A stretch of DNA of 64,000 nt from CAMFLJ01 sp965279255 (GCA_965279255.1 OZ257146.1:2356001-2420000); one strand, 5' to 3'. Shown: positions 43,518-52,099, numbered from the stretch's first letter. The notes: generated by a model from the letters alone, not told the origin. Made by a program: numbers and translations.

Positions 43518-44348
43518 ATGAGCGACACCGAGAACCAGGACCTGCTGTGGGAGGTCGGCGACGACGGCGTGGCGTGGCTCACCCTCAACCGCCCCGACGC
43601 CGCCAACGCCATCACCCCTGACCAGCGCAACCGCACCATCGAGCTCATGGAGGCCGCCAGCGGCGACCTCAACGTGCGGGCCGTCGTCATCACCGCCGCC
43701 GGCGAGAAGCACTTCTGCACCGGCGCCGACCTGCGGGTCTCGCGCATCCCGGTGAACCCCGGGCCCGACGACGCGCCGGAGAAGGCCCTGGGCGACGTCG
43801 GCCGCAACATCAAGCGGGGCGCCCAGCGCCTCGTCGCCTCGATCATGGACTGCGAGAAGCCGGTCATCGCCGCCGTCAACGGCACCGCCGCCGGCATCGG
43901 CGCCCACATCGCCTTCGCCGCCGACCTCGTGATCGCCGCCGACAACGCCAAGTTCATCGAGGTCTTCGTGCGCCGGGGCATCACCCCCGACGGCGGCGGC
44001 GCCTACATGCTCCCCCGCCTCGTCGGGCTGCAGAAGGCCAAGGAGCTCATCCTGTTCGGCCGTGACGTCAAGGCCGAGGAGGCCGAGCGCATCGGCCTGG
44101 TGAACAAGGTCGTGCCCGGCGCCGAGCTGCACGCCGCGGCCGCCGAGTGGGCCGGCCTGCTGGCCGAGTCGCCCACCAAGGCGCTGATGCTCTCGAAGTG
44201 GCTGCTCAACCGGAGCATGGAGTCGTCGCGCGGCGCCGCCTTCGAGGACGAGGCCTGGGCCCAGGAGATGGCGTCGTACACCGCCGACTTCCAGGAGGGC
44301 GTGGCCGCGTTCAAGGAGCGCCGCGACGTCCGCTACCGCGGCTGGTAG
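43518..44348 (+). CDS. enoyl-CoA hydratase
   Basis: A 276-residue crotonase-fold enzyme: VAWLTLNRPDAANAITP, FCTGADLRVSRI for the first oxyanion loop, AAVNGTAAGIGAHIAFAADL for the second. In place of the catalytic second Glu is FIEVFVRRGITPDGGGAYMLPRLVG, with Glu present in FIEV and Asp in PDGG, which fits dehydration/hydration chemistry of branched or cyclic substrates. GGGGAATCGACC precedes the ATG. It follows the P450. A long palindrome lies between its stop and the converging TetR gene. Confidence 0.9.
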   Translation: MSDTENQDLLWEVGDDGVAWLTLNRPDAANAITPDQRNRTIELMEAASGDLNVRAVVITAAGEKHFCTGADLRVSRIPVNPGPDDAPEKALGDVGRNIKRGAQRLVASIMDCEKPVIAAVNGTAAGIGAHIAFAADLVIAADNAKFIEVFVRRGITPDGGGAYMLPRLVGLQKAKELILFGRDVKAEEAERIGLVNKVVPGAELHAAAAEWAGLLAESPTKALMLSKWLLNRSMESSRGAAFEDEAWAQEMASYTADFQEGVAAFKERRDVRYRGW

Positions 44349-44363
44349 CCCCACCTGCCCGAG

Positions 44364-44404
44364 GTGGCTCAATTCGTTGCGGTCTCCGCAACGGATTGAG
44401 CCAG
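44364..44404. terminator. palindromic hairpin between converging genes
   Basis: TGGCTCAAT-TCGTTGCGG and its near-inverse CCGCAACGGATTGAGCCA fold into a long stem with a 3-nt loop, placed between the hydratase and TetR stops. No T-run follows. It shares the TGGCTC...GAGCCA ends with the paired hairpins at 58555-58659. Confidence 0.65.
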
Positions 44405-44441
44405 CTTGGCGACGTGGGCCGGGCCGGAGCGCGAGCCGGGG

Positions 44442-45110
44442 TCAGAAGTTGGGGCCGGTGAGGGTGCCGTAGAGGATGCGGGCGATGGTCTCGACCATGG
44501 CCTCGCGCGAGGTGCCCCGCCGCTCGAACGACTCGCGGTAGCTGGGCACCCGGTCGATCACGGCGAGCATCGCCCCGGCCGCCGCCTCGGGATCCATCAC
44601 CGCCGGCAGCCGGCGGTCGGCCTGGGCCCGGTGCACCAGCGCCACCATGGCCTTCATGAACTGGTCGTTGTAGGCCACGCGGATCCGTTGGAAGCGCTTG
44701 TCGCGCTCGTCGGCACGCAGGTGCATGATCCGCAGCACGGCGCCGTTCTCGTCCCAGAAGCGGATGTAGTCGTCGACCAGGGCGCGGGCCCGGTCGAGGC
44801 CCCCCGGCTCCGTCCAGCTGGCGTCGATGCGGCCGGCGAACTCCGGCACCCGCTCGACCAGCTCGCCGGCGAGGCAGAGGATGGCGTCCTCCACGTCGGC
44901 GAAGTACTGGTAGAAGGTGGCCGGCGAGGTGCCGACCTCCCGGGCGACGTCGATGACCTTGAGGTCGAGGGCTCCCTGCTCGCGCAGCAGCGCGGCGGTG
45001 GCGTCGAGGATGCGCCTCCGGGTCTGGATGGCGCGGCGGCCGATGACGCGGCCATCGGTCGCGACCACGTCGTCGGCCCCTCCGGCGGAGCGCCCTCGAT
45101 CGACCACCAC
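44442..45110 (-). CDS. TetR-family regulator, probable repressor of the TCTGACG regulon
   Basis: A 222-residue TetR protein. The helix-turn-helix is LKVIDVAREVGTSPATFYQYF after RRAIQTRRRILDATAALL. The C-terminal part (RIMHLRADERDKRFQRIRVAYNDQF) is of the kind found in lipid- or acyl-CoA-responsive mycobacterial regulators. It is the last gene of acyl-CoA ligase, SDR, TetR, starting 12 bp after the SDR stop. The operon's promoter carries the palindrome at 47680-47696, which also occurs upstream of two thiolase operons. Autoregulation by this protein is inferred from that layout. Confidence 0.9.
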   Translation of the reverse strand: MVVDRGRSAGGADDVVATDGRVIGRRAIQTRRRILDATAALLREQGALDLKVIDVAREVGTSPATFYQYFADVEDAILCLAGELVERVPEFAGRIDASWTEPGGLDRARALVDDYIRFWDENGAVLRIMHLRADERDKRFQRIRVAYNDQFMKAMVALVHRAQADRRLPAVMDPEAAAGAMLAVIDRVPSYRESFERRGTSREAMVETIARILYGTLTGPNF

Positions 45111-45122
45111 GAGCCGGGCCGC

Positions 45123-46028
45123 CTACTCCGTGCCGTAGACCGGAGCCGGGCGGGGCGCGTCGGCGAGGAGCTGCGCGACCACCGGGCCGAGCTCGGCGGG
45201 GTCCCAGCGGTCGCCCTTGTCGACCGGCGTGCCGTGCTGCCACCCGTCGGCCACGCTCAGCTCGCCGCCGGCGCACTCGAACACGCGGCCGGTGACGTCG
45301 CCACTCTGCTCGCTGCCGAGCCACACCACGATCGGGCTGATGTTGGCGGGGTCCATGGCGTCGAAGCCGGACTCGACCGGCGCCATCATCTCGGCGAAGG
45401 CGCCCTCGGTCATGCGGCTACGGGCCGAGGGGGCGATGGAGTTGGCGGTGACGCCGATGCGGCCGAGCTCGGCGGCGATGTTGATGGTGAAGGTGGCGAT
45501 GCCGGCCTTGGCCGACGAGTAGTTGGTCTGGGCGATCGAGCCCATGAGCCCGGCGCCCGACGAGGTGGTGATGATGCGCCCGGCGCGCTGGCGACCGGCC
45601 TTGGACTCGGCCCGCCAGTACTCGACGGCCCGCTTCACCGGGCAGAAGGTGCCCCGGAGGTGCACACGGATCACGGCGTCCCAGTCGTCGACGGTCATGT
45701 TCACGAACATGCGGTCCCGGACGATGCCGGCGTTGGTGACCACGGTGTCGAGGCCGCCGAAGGTGTCGATGGCGGCGTCGATCAGGGAGCCGGCGCCGTC
45801 CCAGTCGCTGATGTCGTCGCCGTTGACGATCGCCTCGCCGCCGTTGGCGACGATCTCGTTCACGACCTCCTGGGCCGGGCTCAGGTCGACGCCCTCGCCC
45901 TGGAGCGAGGCGCCCAGGTCGTTCACCACGACCTTGGCGCCCTCGGCGGCGAAGGCCAGGGCGTGGGCCCGGCCGAGCCCACGCCCGGCGCCGGTGATGA
46001 CGACCACTCGTCCGTCGCAGATTCCCAT
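45123..46028 (-). CDS. SDR, 3-hydroxyacyl-CoA dehydrogenase type (HSD17B4-like)
   Basis: A 301-residue short-chain dehydrogenase of the longer multifunctional-enzyme type: VVITGAGRGLGRAHALAFA, VNDLGASLQGEGVD, TNAGIVRDRMFVNMT, catalytic Ser in TSSGAGLMGS, NYSSAKAGI for Tyr and Lys. The VNDLG and RDRMF signatures match the dehydrogenase half of peroxisomal type 4 17-beta-hydroxysteroid dehydrogenase and bacterial 3-hydroxyacyl-CoA dehydrogenases. NAD+ use is suggested by Asp at the end of strand 2. GAGGAGAAACG precedes ATG 46028. It lies 37 bp after the ligase. Confidence 0.9.
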   Translation of the reverse strand: MGICDGRVVVITGAGRGLGRAHALAFAAEGAKVVVNDLGASLQGEGVDLSPAQEVVNEIVANGGEAIVNGDDISDWDGAGSLIDAAIDTFGGLDTVVTNAGIVRDRMFVNMTVDDWDAVIRVHLRGTFCPVKRAVEYWRAESKAGRQRAGRIITTSSGAGLMGSIAQTNYSSAKAGIATFTINIAAELGRIGVTANSIAPSARSRMTEGAFAEMMAPVESGFDAMDPANISPIVVWLGSEQSGDVTGRVFECAGGELSVADGWQHGTPVDKGDRWDPAELGPVVAQLLADAPRPAPVYGTE

Positions 46029-46065
46029 CGGTGTCGTTTCTCCTCGTTGTGGACCGGGGGGCCGG

Positions 46066-47583
46066 TCAGCGTTCCCAGGCCTTCTCGGCCTCGGCGGCAG
46101 CGGGCGCCAGGGCCCGCTTGTCGATCTTGGACATGGCGGTGAGGGGCAGCTCGTCGACGAGCACGAGGCAGTCGGGCGCCTTGTAGTCGGCGAGGTTCGC
46201 CCTGCACCACGCCCGCAGCTCGTCGAGCGTCGGGGGGTCACCGGCGTCGGCGGGGACCACGAAGGCGACGCCGATCTCGCCCAGCACCGGTGCCGCCGTG
46301 CCGCACACGGCGACCCGGTCGACCTTGGCGTGGCCACCCATGCAGTTCTCGATCTCGACCGGGTAGATGTTGTAGCCACCCCGGATGTACATCTCGGTGC
46401 TGCGGCCGGCGAGGTGCAGGTCGCCCCGCTCGTCGAGGAAGCCGAGGTCGCCGGTGAGCAGCCACCCGTCGGGGTCGATCGCCGCGGCGGTGAGCTCGGG
46501 CTCGAGCCAGTAGCCGCGCATCATCGCCCGGCTGCGCAGGCACACCGTGCCGACCTCGCCCTGCGGCACGATCGGGCCGCGCCCCTCGTCGGCCCGCAGC
46601 TCCATCTCGACACCGGAGCCGGGCGTGCCGACGGTGGTGCACACGACCTCGTCGGGGTCGGCGAGCGATGTGCCGGTGGAGACACAGGCCTCGGTGCTCG
46701 TGTAGCGCACGACCATCGGGCAGCCGAAGGTCTCGTGCATGGCGGCGACCATCTCCGGTGGCACGCGTGCGGCACCGCTGCTGACGATGCGCAGCGCCGA
46801 GAGGTCGGCGGCCGGGAGGTCGGGGTGGGCGAGGATCATCTGCCACTGGGCGGGCACGCCCTGGCCGACGGTGACGCGCTCGTCGGCCATCAGGCGGATG
46901 GCGGCGGCGGGGGTCCAGGGGCTCGGCGTGATGATCGTGGTGATCACGTGCATCAGCTCGTCCCAGACCCGGGTCATGTAGCCGACGTGGGCGAAGGGCA
47001 GCGGCGAGATGCGGCGGTCGCCGACCTGGGAGAGAGGCCCGGCGGCGGCGGCCATGGCCCGCATGCAGGCATGGTCGAACACCGCACCCTTGGGCTGGCC
47101 GGTGGTGCCACTCGTCCACACGATCGCCACCGGGTCGGTGTCGACGACGCTCGGCCGGGCGGTGAAGGGCTCGTCACCCGAGGCGTCGGCCAGCTCGGAC
47201 AGCGTGAGGCGGGTGACTCCCTCGAGCTCGTCGTCGGTGACGACGACCTTCGGCGTGCTCTTGGCCAGGATGTGGGCGGTCTCGGCCACGCCGAGGCGGG
47301 GGTTCATGCCGCTGGTGACGGCCCCCAGCCGAATGATGGCCTGGTAGGCGATGGCGTAGTCGATCGACGACGGGAGGCGGATGCCCACGATGTCGCCGGG
47401 CCCCACGCCCATCGAGGCCAGGCGGGTGGCCACGCCGTCGGCGGCACGGGCCCACTCGGCGAAGGTGATGCGCCGGTCGCCGTCGACGAAGGCCTCGATC
47501 TCGCCGGCCTGCGCGACGACGTCGTCGAACAGCTCGGTGAGGGTGGCATGGTCGCCGGTCAGCGGTCGTTCTGGCAGTGGCAC
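46066..47583 (-). CDS. AMP-dependent acyl-CoA ligase (FadD3-like size)
   Basis: A 505-residue ligase starting at GTG 47583, 10 nt after GGAGCCAGAG; the upstream GTG at 47661 lies inside the predicted -10 box and is rejected. Motifs are VWTSGTTGQPKGAVFDH, RYTSTEACVSTGTS, GWLLTGDLGFLDERG, GRSTEMYIRGGYNIYP and the catalytic Lys in PLTAMSKIDKRAL. About 505 residues is close to FadD3, which activates a sterol ring fragment in mycobacteria, but that link is only suggestive. First gene of ligase, SDR, TetR, with the operator at 47680-47696 upstream. Confidence 0.92.
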   Translation of the reverse strand: MPLPERPLTGDHATLTELFDDVVAQAGEIEAFVDGDRRITFAEWARAADGVATRLASMGVGPGDIVGIRLPSSIDYAIAYQAIIRLGAVTSGMNPRLGVAETAHILAKSTPKVVVTDDELEGVTRLTLSELADASGDEPFTARPSVVDTDPVAIVWTSGTTGQPKGAVFDHACMRAMAAAAGPLSQVGDRRISPLPFAHVGYMTRVWDELMHVITTIITPSPWTPAAAIRLMADERVTVGQGVPAQWQMILAHPDLPAADLSALRIVSSGAARVPPEMVAAMHETFGCPMVVRYTSTEACVSTGTSLADPDEVVCTTVGTPGSGVEMELRADEGRGPIVPQGEVGTVCLRSRAMMRGYWLEPELTAAAIDPDGWLLTGDLGFLDERGDLHLAGRSTEMYIRGGYNIYPVEIENCMGGHAKVDRVAVCGTAAPVLGEIGVAFVVPADAGDPPTLDELRAWCRANLADYKAPDCLVLVDELPLTAMSKIDKRALAPAAAEAEKAWER

Positions 47584-47657
47584 GTCTCTGGCTCCGGCAG
47601 GTTCAGCGGGCCGACCGACGGGGCCCCGGGGGGCCACGGCGGCACAGATCGCCGGAG

Positions 47658-47663
47658 ACACTA
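47658..47663 (-). promoter_or_regulatory. -10 box TAGTGT of the ligase operon
   Basis: TAGTGT lies 16 bp downstream of the 47680-47696 palindrome and about 75 bp before GTG 47583, so the operator covers the -35 region. Confidence 0.45.
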
Positions 47664-47679
47664 GCCCGGCGCCCTCGGG

Positions 47680-47696
47680 TCTGACGGAGCGTCAGA
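47680..47696. promoter_or_regulatory. operator A, TCTGACG-N3-CGTCAGA (perfect)
   Basis: A perfect 7-bp-arm palindrome with a 3-bp centre (GAG), 16 bp upstream of the -10 box of the ligase-SDR-TetR operon. It is the best copy of a motif also present at 49188 and 62008. Its size and symmetry fit a TetR dimer. Confidence 0.75.
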
Positions 47697-47714
47697 AACG
47701 GGTGCGAACCGTCC

Positions 47715-48101
47715 TCAGGGGGTGGCGTCCCGCTCGGCGCGCATGCCGAGGATCTCCCGCCGCGCCGCCAGGGCGGCCGGCCCGCCGCAGTAGCCGGCGA
47801 TCTGGAACAGGAGCTCGTCGAGCTCGGCGTCGGTGACCCCGGCGCGGGCGCACGCCCGCACATGGATGCCGAACTCCTCCATCCGCCCGAGCGCCGCGGT
47901 CATGGCCAGCACGAGCAGGCTGCGGTCGCGCAGCGACAGCGGCCCGCCTCGGGCCCACGCCCCCCAGGCCTGGGCGGTGAGGTGGTCCTGGAAGTCGGCG
48001 GCGGCCGGGTCGGGGTCGCCGGTCACCGAGTCGACGTAGGCGTCGCCCAGCACGGCCCGCCGCACGGCGTAGGCCTTGCGCAGGTGCTCGGTCTCTTCCA
48101 C
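47715..48101 (-). CDS. carboxymuconolactone-decarboxylase-family protein
   Basis: A 128-residue helical protein of the CMD/AhpD-like family: LSLRDRSLLVLAMTAALGRMEEFGIHVRACARAGVTDAELDELLFQIAGYCGGPAAL. The Glu-x4-His pair in EEFGIH is the PcaC-type signature; there is no CxxC, so it is not an AhpD-type peroxidase. GGGAGGAAC is 6 nt before GTG 48101. It lies 18 bp upstream of operator A on the same strand and could read into the ligase operon. Confidence 0.88.
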   Translation of the reverse strand: MEETEHLRKAYAVRRAVLGDAYVDSVTGDPDPAAADFQDHLTAQAWGAWARGGPLSLRDRSLLVLAMTAALGRMEEFGIHVRACARAGVTDAELDELLFQIAGYCGGPAALAARREILGMRAERDATP

Positions 48102-48139
48102 GGCGTTCCTCCCGGTCGGGCCCCCGAGGGCCGGTGTCG

Positions 48140-49114
48140 TCAGAGCCAGCCAGCCCTGCGGAAGCGGCGGTACAGCAGGAAGCACACGAGCCCCATCAGC
48201 GTGAGCACGAGCGGATAGCCGATCTCGGCCTCGAGCTCGGGCATGTGCTGGAAGTTCATTCCGTAGATGCCGGCGATCATGGTGGGCACCGCGGCGATGG
48301 CGACCCACGCCGAGATCTTCCGCATGTCCTCGTTCTGCTGCACCGAGATCTGGGCCACGTTGGCGTCGAGGGCGCTGGCGAGCAGGTCCGACAGCGAACG
48401 GGCGCGGCCGATCGTGCGGGTCAGCTGGTCGTAGGACTCCTCGAGCGTGCCGATCACGTCGGGGTGCCACCGACCCCGCTGCCGGCGCAGGAGTCGGGCC
48501 AACGGGTCCTCGAGCGCCTCGACGGCCACGACCAGCTCGCGCAGCGCCCGGCGCAGGCTGTAGATGTGGCGACCGGCCCGGATGCCGGTGTCGCCGCCGA
48601 ACACCTCGGACTCGACCGCGACGGCCGTGTGCTCGAAGCCGTCGAGCACGGGCTGGTAGTCGTCGACGACCTGCTCGACGATGGCGGCGAGCACCGCGGA
48701 CGGGCCGAGCGCGAGGTACTCGGGGTCGCGGATGAGGTCGTGCCGGAGGTTGCTGAGCGGGCTGGCCTGGCCGTGGCGCACGCTGATCACGAAGTCGTGC
48801 CCGAGCAGCACCGACATCTCGCCGAGCTTGGCCTCCTCGTTGGCGGCGTCGTACCGGGCGGTGCGCAGCACGAGCGTCGTGGCGTCGTCCTCGACGGCCA
48901 GGACCGGGCGCTCGTGGGGCCGGAGCACCTCGTCGACCTCGGGCTCCTCGATGCCGAAGCAGTGGAAGGTGTGGCCGAGCTCCTCCGCCGAGGGCATGCG
49001 CAGGCCGAGCCACACGAAGGTGTCGGGCTGCTCGCGTGCCCGGGCCCCCGCCTCGACGTCGAGGGTGCCGGTGATCCGCTTCCCGTCCCGGTAGGCCGCA
49101 CAGTCGACGATCAC
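48140..49114 (-). CDS. corA: CorA-type magnesium/cobalt transporter
   Basis: A 324-residue CorA channel protein: a cytoplasmic N-terminal domain of about 250 residues (DTFVWLGLRMPSAEELGHTFHCFGI, FVISVRHG, long stalk helix with SLRRALRELVVAVEALEDP) and two C-terminal helices with the defining GMN loop (AGIYGMNFQHMPEL). It forms a pentamer for Mg2+ uptake in the inner membrane. GTG 49114 follows TAGCGT by 7 nt. It sits between the two operator-bearing promoters but lacks the motif at its own promoter except as a divergent neighbour of operator B (74 bp away). Confidence 0.95.
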   Translation of the reverse strand: MIVDCAAYRDGKRITGTLDVEAGARAREQPDTFVWLGLRMPSAEELGHTFHCFGIEEPEVDEVLRPHERPVLAVEDDATTLVLRTARYDAANEEAKLGEMSVLLGHDFVISVRHGQASPLSNLRHDLIRDPEYLALGPSAVLAAIVEQVVDDYQPVLDGFEHTAVAVESEVFGGDTGIRAGRHIYSLRRALRELVVAVEALEDPLARLLRRQRGRWHPDVIGTLEESYDQLTRTIGRARSLSDLLASALDANVAQISVQQNEDMRKISAWVAIAAVPTMIAGIYGMNFQHMPELEAEIGYPLVLTLMGLVCFLLYRRFRRAGWL

Positions 49115-49121
49115 CGCATCG

Positions 49122-49127
49122 ACGCTA
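49122..49127 (-). promoter_or_regulatory. -10 box TAGCGT of corA
   Basis: TAGCGT on the minus strand ends 7 nt before GTG 49114. Confidence 0.45.
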
Positions 49128-49187
49128 CCGGCCCCGCCCTCGCGGTCCCCGGACCTGCCCTCGCACCGCGTCGCACTTCGCCGGAAA

Positions 49188-49204
49188 TCTGACGCCCCGT
49201 TAGA
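49188..49204. promoter_or_regulatory. operator B, TCTGACG-CCC-CGTTAGA
   Basis: The same 17-bp palindrome with one mismatch, extended by a flanking A/T pair (49187-49205). It overlaps the TAGATT -10 box of the DUF35 operon, the position expected for a repressor. Confidence 0.7.
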
Positions 49205-49206
49205 TT
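49201..49206 (+). promoter_or_regulatory. -10 box TAGATT of the DUF35-Ltp2-thiolase operon
   Basis: TAGATT ends 6 nt before GTG 49213, which fixes the start there rather than at GTG 49207. Confidence 0.5.
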
Positions 49207-49212
49207 GTGGGG

Positions 49213-49665
49213 GTGACGACCAAGGAACGGGTTCCCGCGGTGGACGGATGGTTCACCACCGAAGAGCCCTACACACTGATCGGCGCCAAGTGCGGTAGCT
49301 GCGGGACCTACGTGTTCCCGCCCCGCTCGGGTGCCTGCCCCAACCCCGAGTGCGACGGAACCGAGCTGGAGCCCACGCCCCTCTCCCGCCGCGGCAAGGT
49401 GTGGTCCTACACCGAGAACCACTACGCCCCGCCGGCGCCCTACGTGGCCGCCGAGCCGTTCGAGCCCTACGCGCTGGCCGCAGTCGAGCTCGAGGCCGAG
49501 GGCCTCGTGATCCTCGGCCAGGTCGCCCGGGGCGTCATGGCCGCCGACCTCGAGATCGGCATGGAGGTCGAGGTCGACCTCCAGGTCCTCTTCACCGACG
49601 AAGAGGGTGTCGAGAAGTGGGTGTGGACGTGGGCGCCCGCCGCCCCGAAGGGGGACGGCAAGTGA
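49213..49665 (+). CDS. DUF35 OB-fold/zinc-ribbon acyl-CoA-binding protein
   Basis: A 150-residue DUF35 protein: a rubredoxin-like zinc ribbon (KCGSCGTYVFPPRSG then CPNPEC, four Cys) and an OB-fold (LSRRGKVWSYTENHYAPPAPY, GLVILGQVARG). In steroid side-chain degradation, DUF35 of ChsH2 binds the aldolase Ltp2 and feeds it acyl-CoA; here it is a stand-alone subunit followed by an Ltp2-like gene with a GTGA overlap. I infer a two-protein complex. Start GTG 49213 is set by the -10 box. First gene of a three-gene operon behind operator B. Confidence 0.9.
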   Translation: MTTKERVPAVDGWFTTEEPYTLIGAKCGSCGTYVFPPRSGACPNPECDGTELEPTPLSRRGKVWSYTENHYAPPAPYVAAEPFEPYALAAVELEAEGLVILGQVARGVMAADLEIGMEVEVDLQVLFTDEEGVEKWVWTWAPAAPKGDGK

Positions 49666-50864
49666 GCGACGACCGCGACCTGGTGGTGCTCGGCACGGGC
49701 ATGCACCCGTGGGGCAAGTGGGGCCGCAACTTCGTGGAGTACGGCCTGGTGGCCGCCCGCGAGGCCCTCGCCGACGCCGACGTCGCCTGGCGCGACATCG
49801 AGTTCGTCGCCGGTGCCGACACCATCCGAAACGGCTACCCCGGCTTCGTGTCCGGCTCCACCTTCAGCCAGGCGCTGGGCTGGACCGGCGCCCAGATCTC
49901 CTCGTCCTACGCCGCCTGCGCGTCGGGCGCCCAGGCCCTCCAGTCGGCCCGGGCCCAGCTCCTCGCCGGGTTCGCCGACGTGGCCATGGTCATCGGCGCC
50001 GACACCACCCCGAAGGGCTTCTTCGCCCCGGTCGGCGGCGAGCGCAAGGAGGACCCGGACTGGCAGCGCTTCCACCTCCTCGGCGCCACCAACCCCGCGT
50101 TCTTCGCCCTGAACGCCCGCCGCCGCATCGACGTCTTCGGCGACACCCCCGAGGACTTCGCCCTGGTGAAGGTCAAGAACTCCAAGGCCGGCGTGCACAA
50201 CCCGAACGCCCGGTTCAAGAAGGAGTTCTCGCTGGACGACTTCGCCTCGTCGCCGATCGTCAGCGATCCGCTCCGGCTGCTCGACGTGTGCGCCACCTCC
50301 GACGGCGCCGCCGCCCTGATCGTGTGCACGCCCGAGTACGCGCTGCGCAAGCTCGGCACCCTCGAGGGCACCGTGCGCATCAAGGCCGTCTCCAACACGA
50401 CGCCGACCTACCCGCAGGTCCGCCTCGAGCTGCCCGACATCGCCACCGACTCCCACGCCGTGATCGCGCCGCCAGCGCTCGGCTTCAAGGACTCCGTGGC
50501 CCACAACGCCTACGAGCAGGCCGGCATCGGGCCCGACGACCTCAGCTGCGCCGAGGTCTACGACCTCTCCACCGCGCTCGAGCTCGACTGGTACGAGAAC
50601 CTCGGCCTGTGCGCCGAGGGCGAGGGCGCCAAGCTCGTCCGCGACGGCGTCACCGCCATCGGCGGCCGCATCCCGGTCAACGCCTCCGGCGGCCTGTCGT
50701 CGTTCGGCGAGGCCATCCCGGCCCAGGCCATCGCGCAGGTGTGCGAGCTCACCCGCCAGCTCCAGGGCCGTTGCGAGGGCCACCAGGTCGAAGGGGCCAC
50801 CGTCGGCCTCGCCATCAACCAGGGACTGTTCGGGCACGGGTCGTGCACGATCGTCGCCAAGTGA
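49662..50864 (+). CDS. thiolase-fold lipid-transfer/Ltp2-like protein lacking the usual His
   Basis: A 400-residue thiolase-fold protein from GTG 49662. The nucleophile-type Cys86 is in SSYAACASGAQAL, but the GHPxGATG loop of thiolases is replaced by NASGGLSSFGEAIPAQAIAQV, and the second Cys region by INQGLFGHGSCTIV. Loss of the His and the GG-x-GEA pattern recall, from memory, Ltp2, the retro-aldolase that releases propionyl-CoA from the sterol side chain with a DUF35 partner. Its partner DUF35 gene overlaps it upstream and a real thiolase follows 18 bp downstream. Retro-aldolase activity is inferred. Confidence 0.85.
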   Translation: MSDDRDLVVLGTGMHPWGKWGRNFVEYGLVAAREALADADVAWRDIEFVAGADTIRNGYPGFVSGSTFSQALGWTGAQISSSYAACASGAQALQSARAQLLAGFADVAMVIGADTTPKGFFAPVGGERKEDPDWQRFHLLGATNPAFFALNARRRIDVFGDTPEDFALVKVKNSKAGVHNPNARFKKEFSLDDFASSPIVSDPLRLLDVCATSDGAAALIVCTPEYALRKLGTLEGTVRIKAVSNTTPTYPQVRLELPDIATDSHAVIAPPALGFKDSVAHNAYEQAGIGPDDLSCAEVYDLSTALELDWYENLGLCAEGEGAKLVRDGVTAIGGRIPVNASGGLSSFGEAIPAQAIAQVCELTRQLQGRCEGHQVEGATVGLAINQGLFGHGSCTIVAK

Positions 50865-50882
50865 TCACGAAGAGGAACTGAC

Positions 50883-52031
50883 ATGCCCGAGGCCTACATC
50901 GTCGACGCCGTCCGCACGCCCGTGGGGCGCCGCGGGGGCGGCCTGTCCCAGATGCACCCGGCCGACCTCGGCGCCGCCAGCATCAAGGCGCTGATCGACC
51001 GCACGGGCGTCGACCCGGGCGCCGTCGAGGACGTCGTCTACGGCTGCGTCGACACCATCGGCGGCCAGTCCGGCGACATCGCCCGCACCGCGTGGCTCGT
51101 GGCCGGGCTCCCCCAGCACGTGCCCGGCACAACCATCGACCGCCAGTGCGGTTCGTCGCAGCAGGCCGTGCACTTCGCGGCCCAGGGCGTCATGAGCGGC
51201 ACCCAGGACCTCGTCGTCGCCGGTGGCGTGCAGAACATGTCACAGATCCCGATCTCGTCGGCCATGGTCGTCGGCCAGGAGTTCGGCTTCCCCGACCCGT
51301 TCAGCACCTCCCCCGGCTGGATCGCCCGCTACGGCGACCAGGAGGTCTCCCAGTTCGCGGCGGCCGAGATGATCGCCGAGAAGTGGGACTGCACCCGCGA
51401 CGAGATGGAGGCCTTCGCCGTCGAGAGCCACGAGCGCGCCATCCGCGCCCGGGCCGAGGGCCGCTTCGAGGGCCAGATCGTCGAGGTCAACGGCATCACC
51501 GCCGACGAGGGCCCCCGCGAGCCCAACTGGGAGAAGATCCGCTCCCTCCCCACCTTGGTCGAGGGCGGCCGCCTCACCGCCGCCTGCGCCTCGCAGATCT
51601 CCGACGCCTCGGCGTCGCTGCTGATCGCCAGCGAGCAGGCCCTGAAGGACCACGGCCTCACCCCGCGGGCGCGCATCCACCACATCTCGGTGCTCGCCGA
51701 CGACCCGGTCTGGATGCTCACCGCCCCGATCCCGGCCACCGCCCACGCCCTGAAGAAGGCCGGCCTGACCCTCGACGACATCGACCTCGTCGAGATCAAC
51801 GAGGCCTTCGCCTCGGTCGTGCTGGCCTGGGCCAAGGAGACCGGCGCCGATCTGGCCAAGGTCAACGTCAACGGCGGCGCCATCGCCCTCGGCCACCCGC
51901 TCGGCGCCACCGGCGCCCGGCTGATGACCACCCTGCTCAACGAGCTCGAGCGCACGGGCGGCCGCTACGGCCTGCAGACCATGTGCGAGGGCGGCGGGCA
52001 GGCCAACGTCACCATCATCGAGCGCCTCTAG
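50883..52031 (+). CDS. acetyl-CoA C-acyltransferase (FadA5/FadA6-like thiolase)
   Basis: A 382-residue degradative thiolase with all catalytic residues: Cys89 in DRQCGSSQQAVHFA, His338 in GGAIALGHPLGATGARL, and Cys368 in TMCEGGGQANV; NEAFASV and AVRTPVGRRGG are also typical. It would cleave 3-oxoacyl-CoA to release acetyl- or propionyl-CoA. Length and the QCGSSQQA motif match the FadA5/FadA6 group used in sterol degradation, a resemblance rather than proof. AAGAGGAACTGAC precedes the ATG. Last gene of the DUF35, Ltp2-like, thiolase operon. Confidence 0.93.
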   Translation: MPEAYIVDAVRTPVGRRGGGLSQMHPADLGAASIKALIDRTGVDPGAVEDVVYGCVDTIGGQSGDIARTAWLVAGLPQHVPGTTIDRQCGSSQQAVHFAAQGVMSGTQDLVVAGGVQNMSQIPISSAMVVGQEFGFPDPFSTSPGWIARYGDQEVSQFAAAEMIAEKWDCTRDEMEAFAVESHERAIRARAEGRFEGQIVEVNGITADEGPREPNWEKIRSLPTLVEGGRLTAACASQISDASASLLIASEQALKDHGLTPRARIHHISVLADDPVWMLTAPIPATAHALKKAGLTLDDIDLVEINEAFASVVLAWAKETGADLAKVNVNGGAIALGHPLGATGARLMTTLLNELERTGGRYGLQTMCEGGGQANVTIIERL

Positions 52032-52099
52032 CCCCGCGGTGTCGGCGATGGGCCGACCGGCCCTCGCCGATCGGGCGACGGACATCGGTCACACCGACC

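Noticed and set aside
47583..47661. GTG 47661 as the start of the acyl-CoA ligase
   Set aside because: It lies inside the predicted TAGTGT -10 box, and GTG 47583 has a good ribosome site and matches the family's N-terminus.
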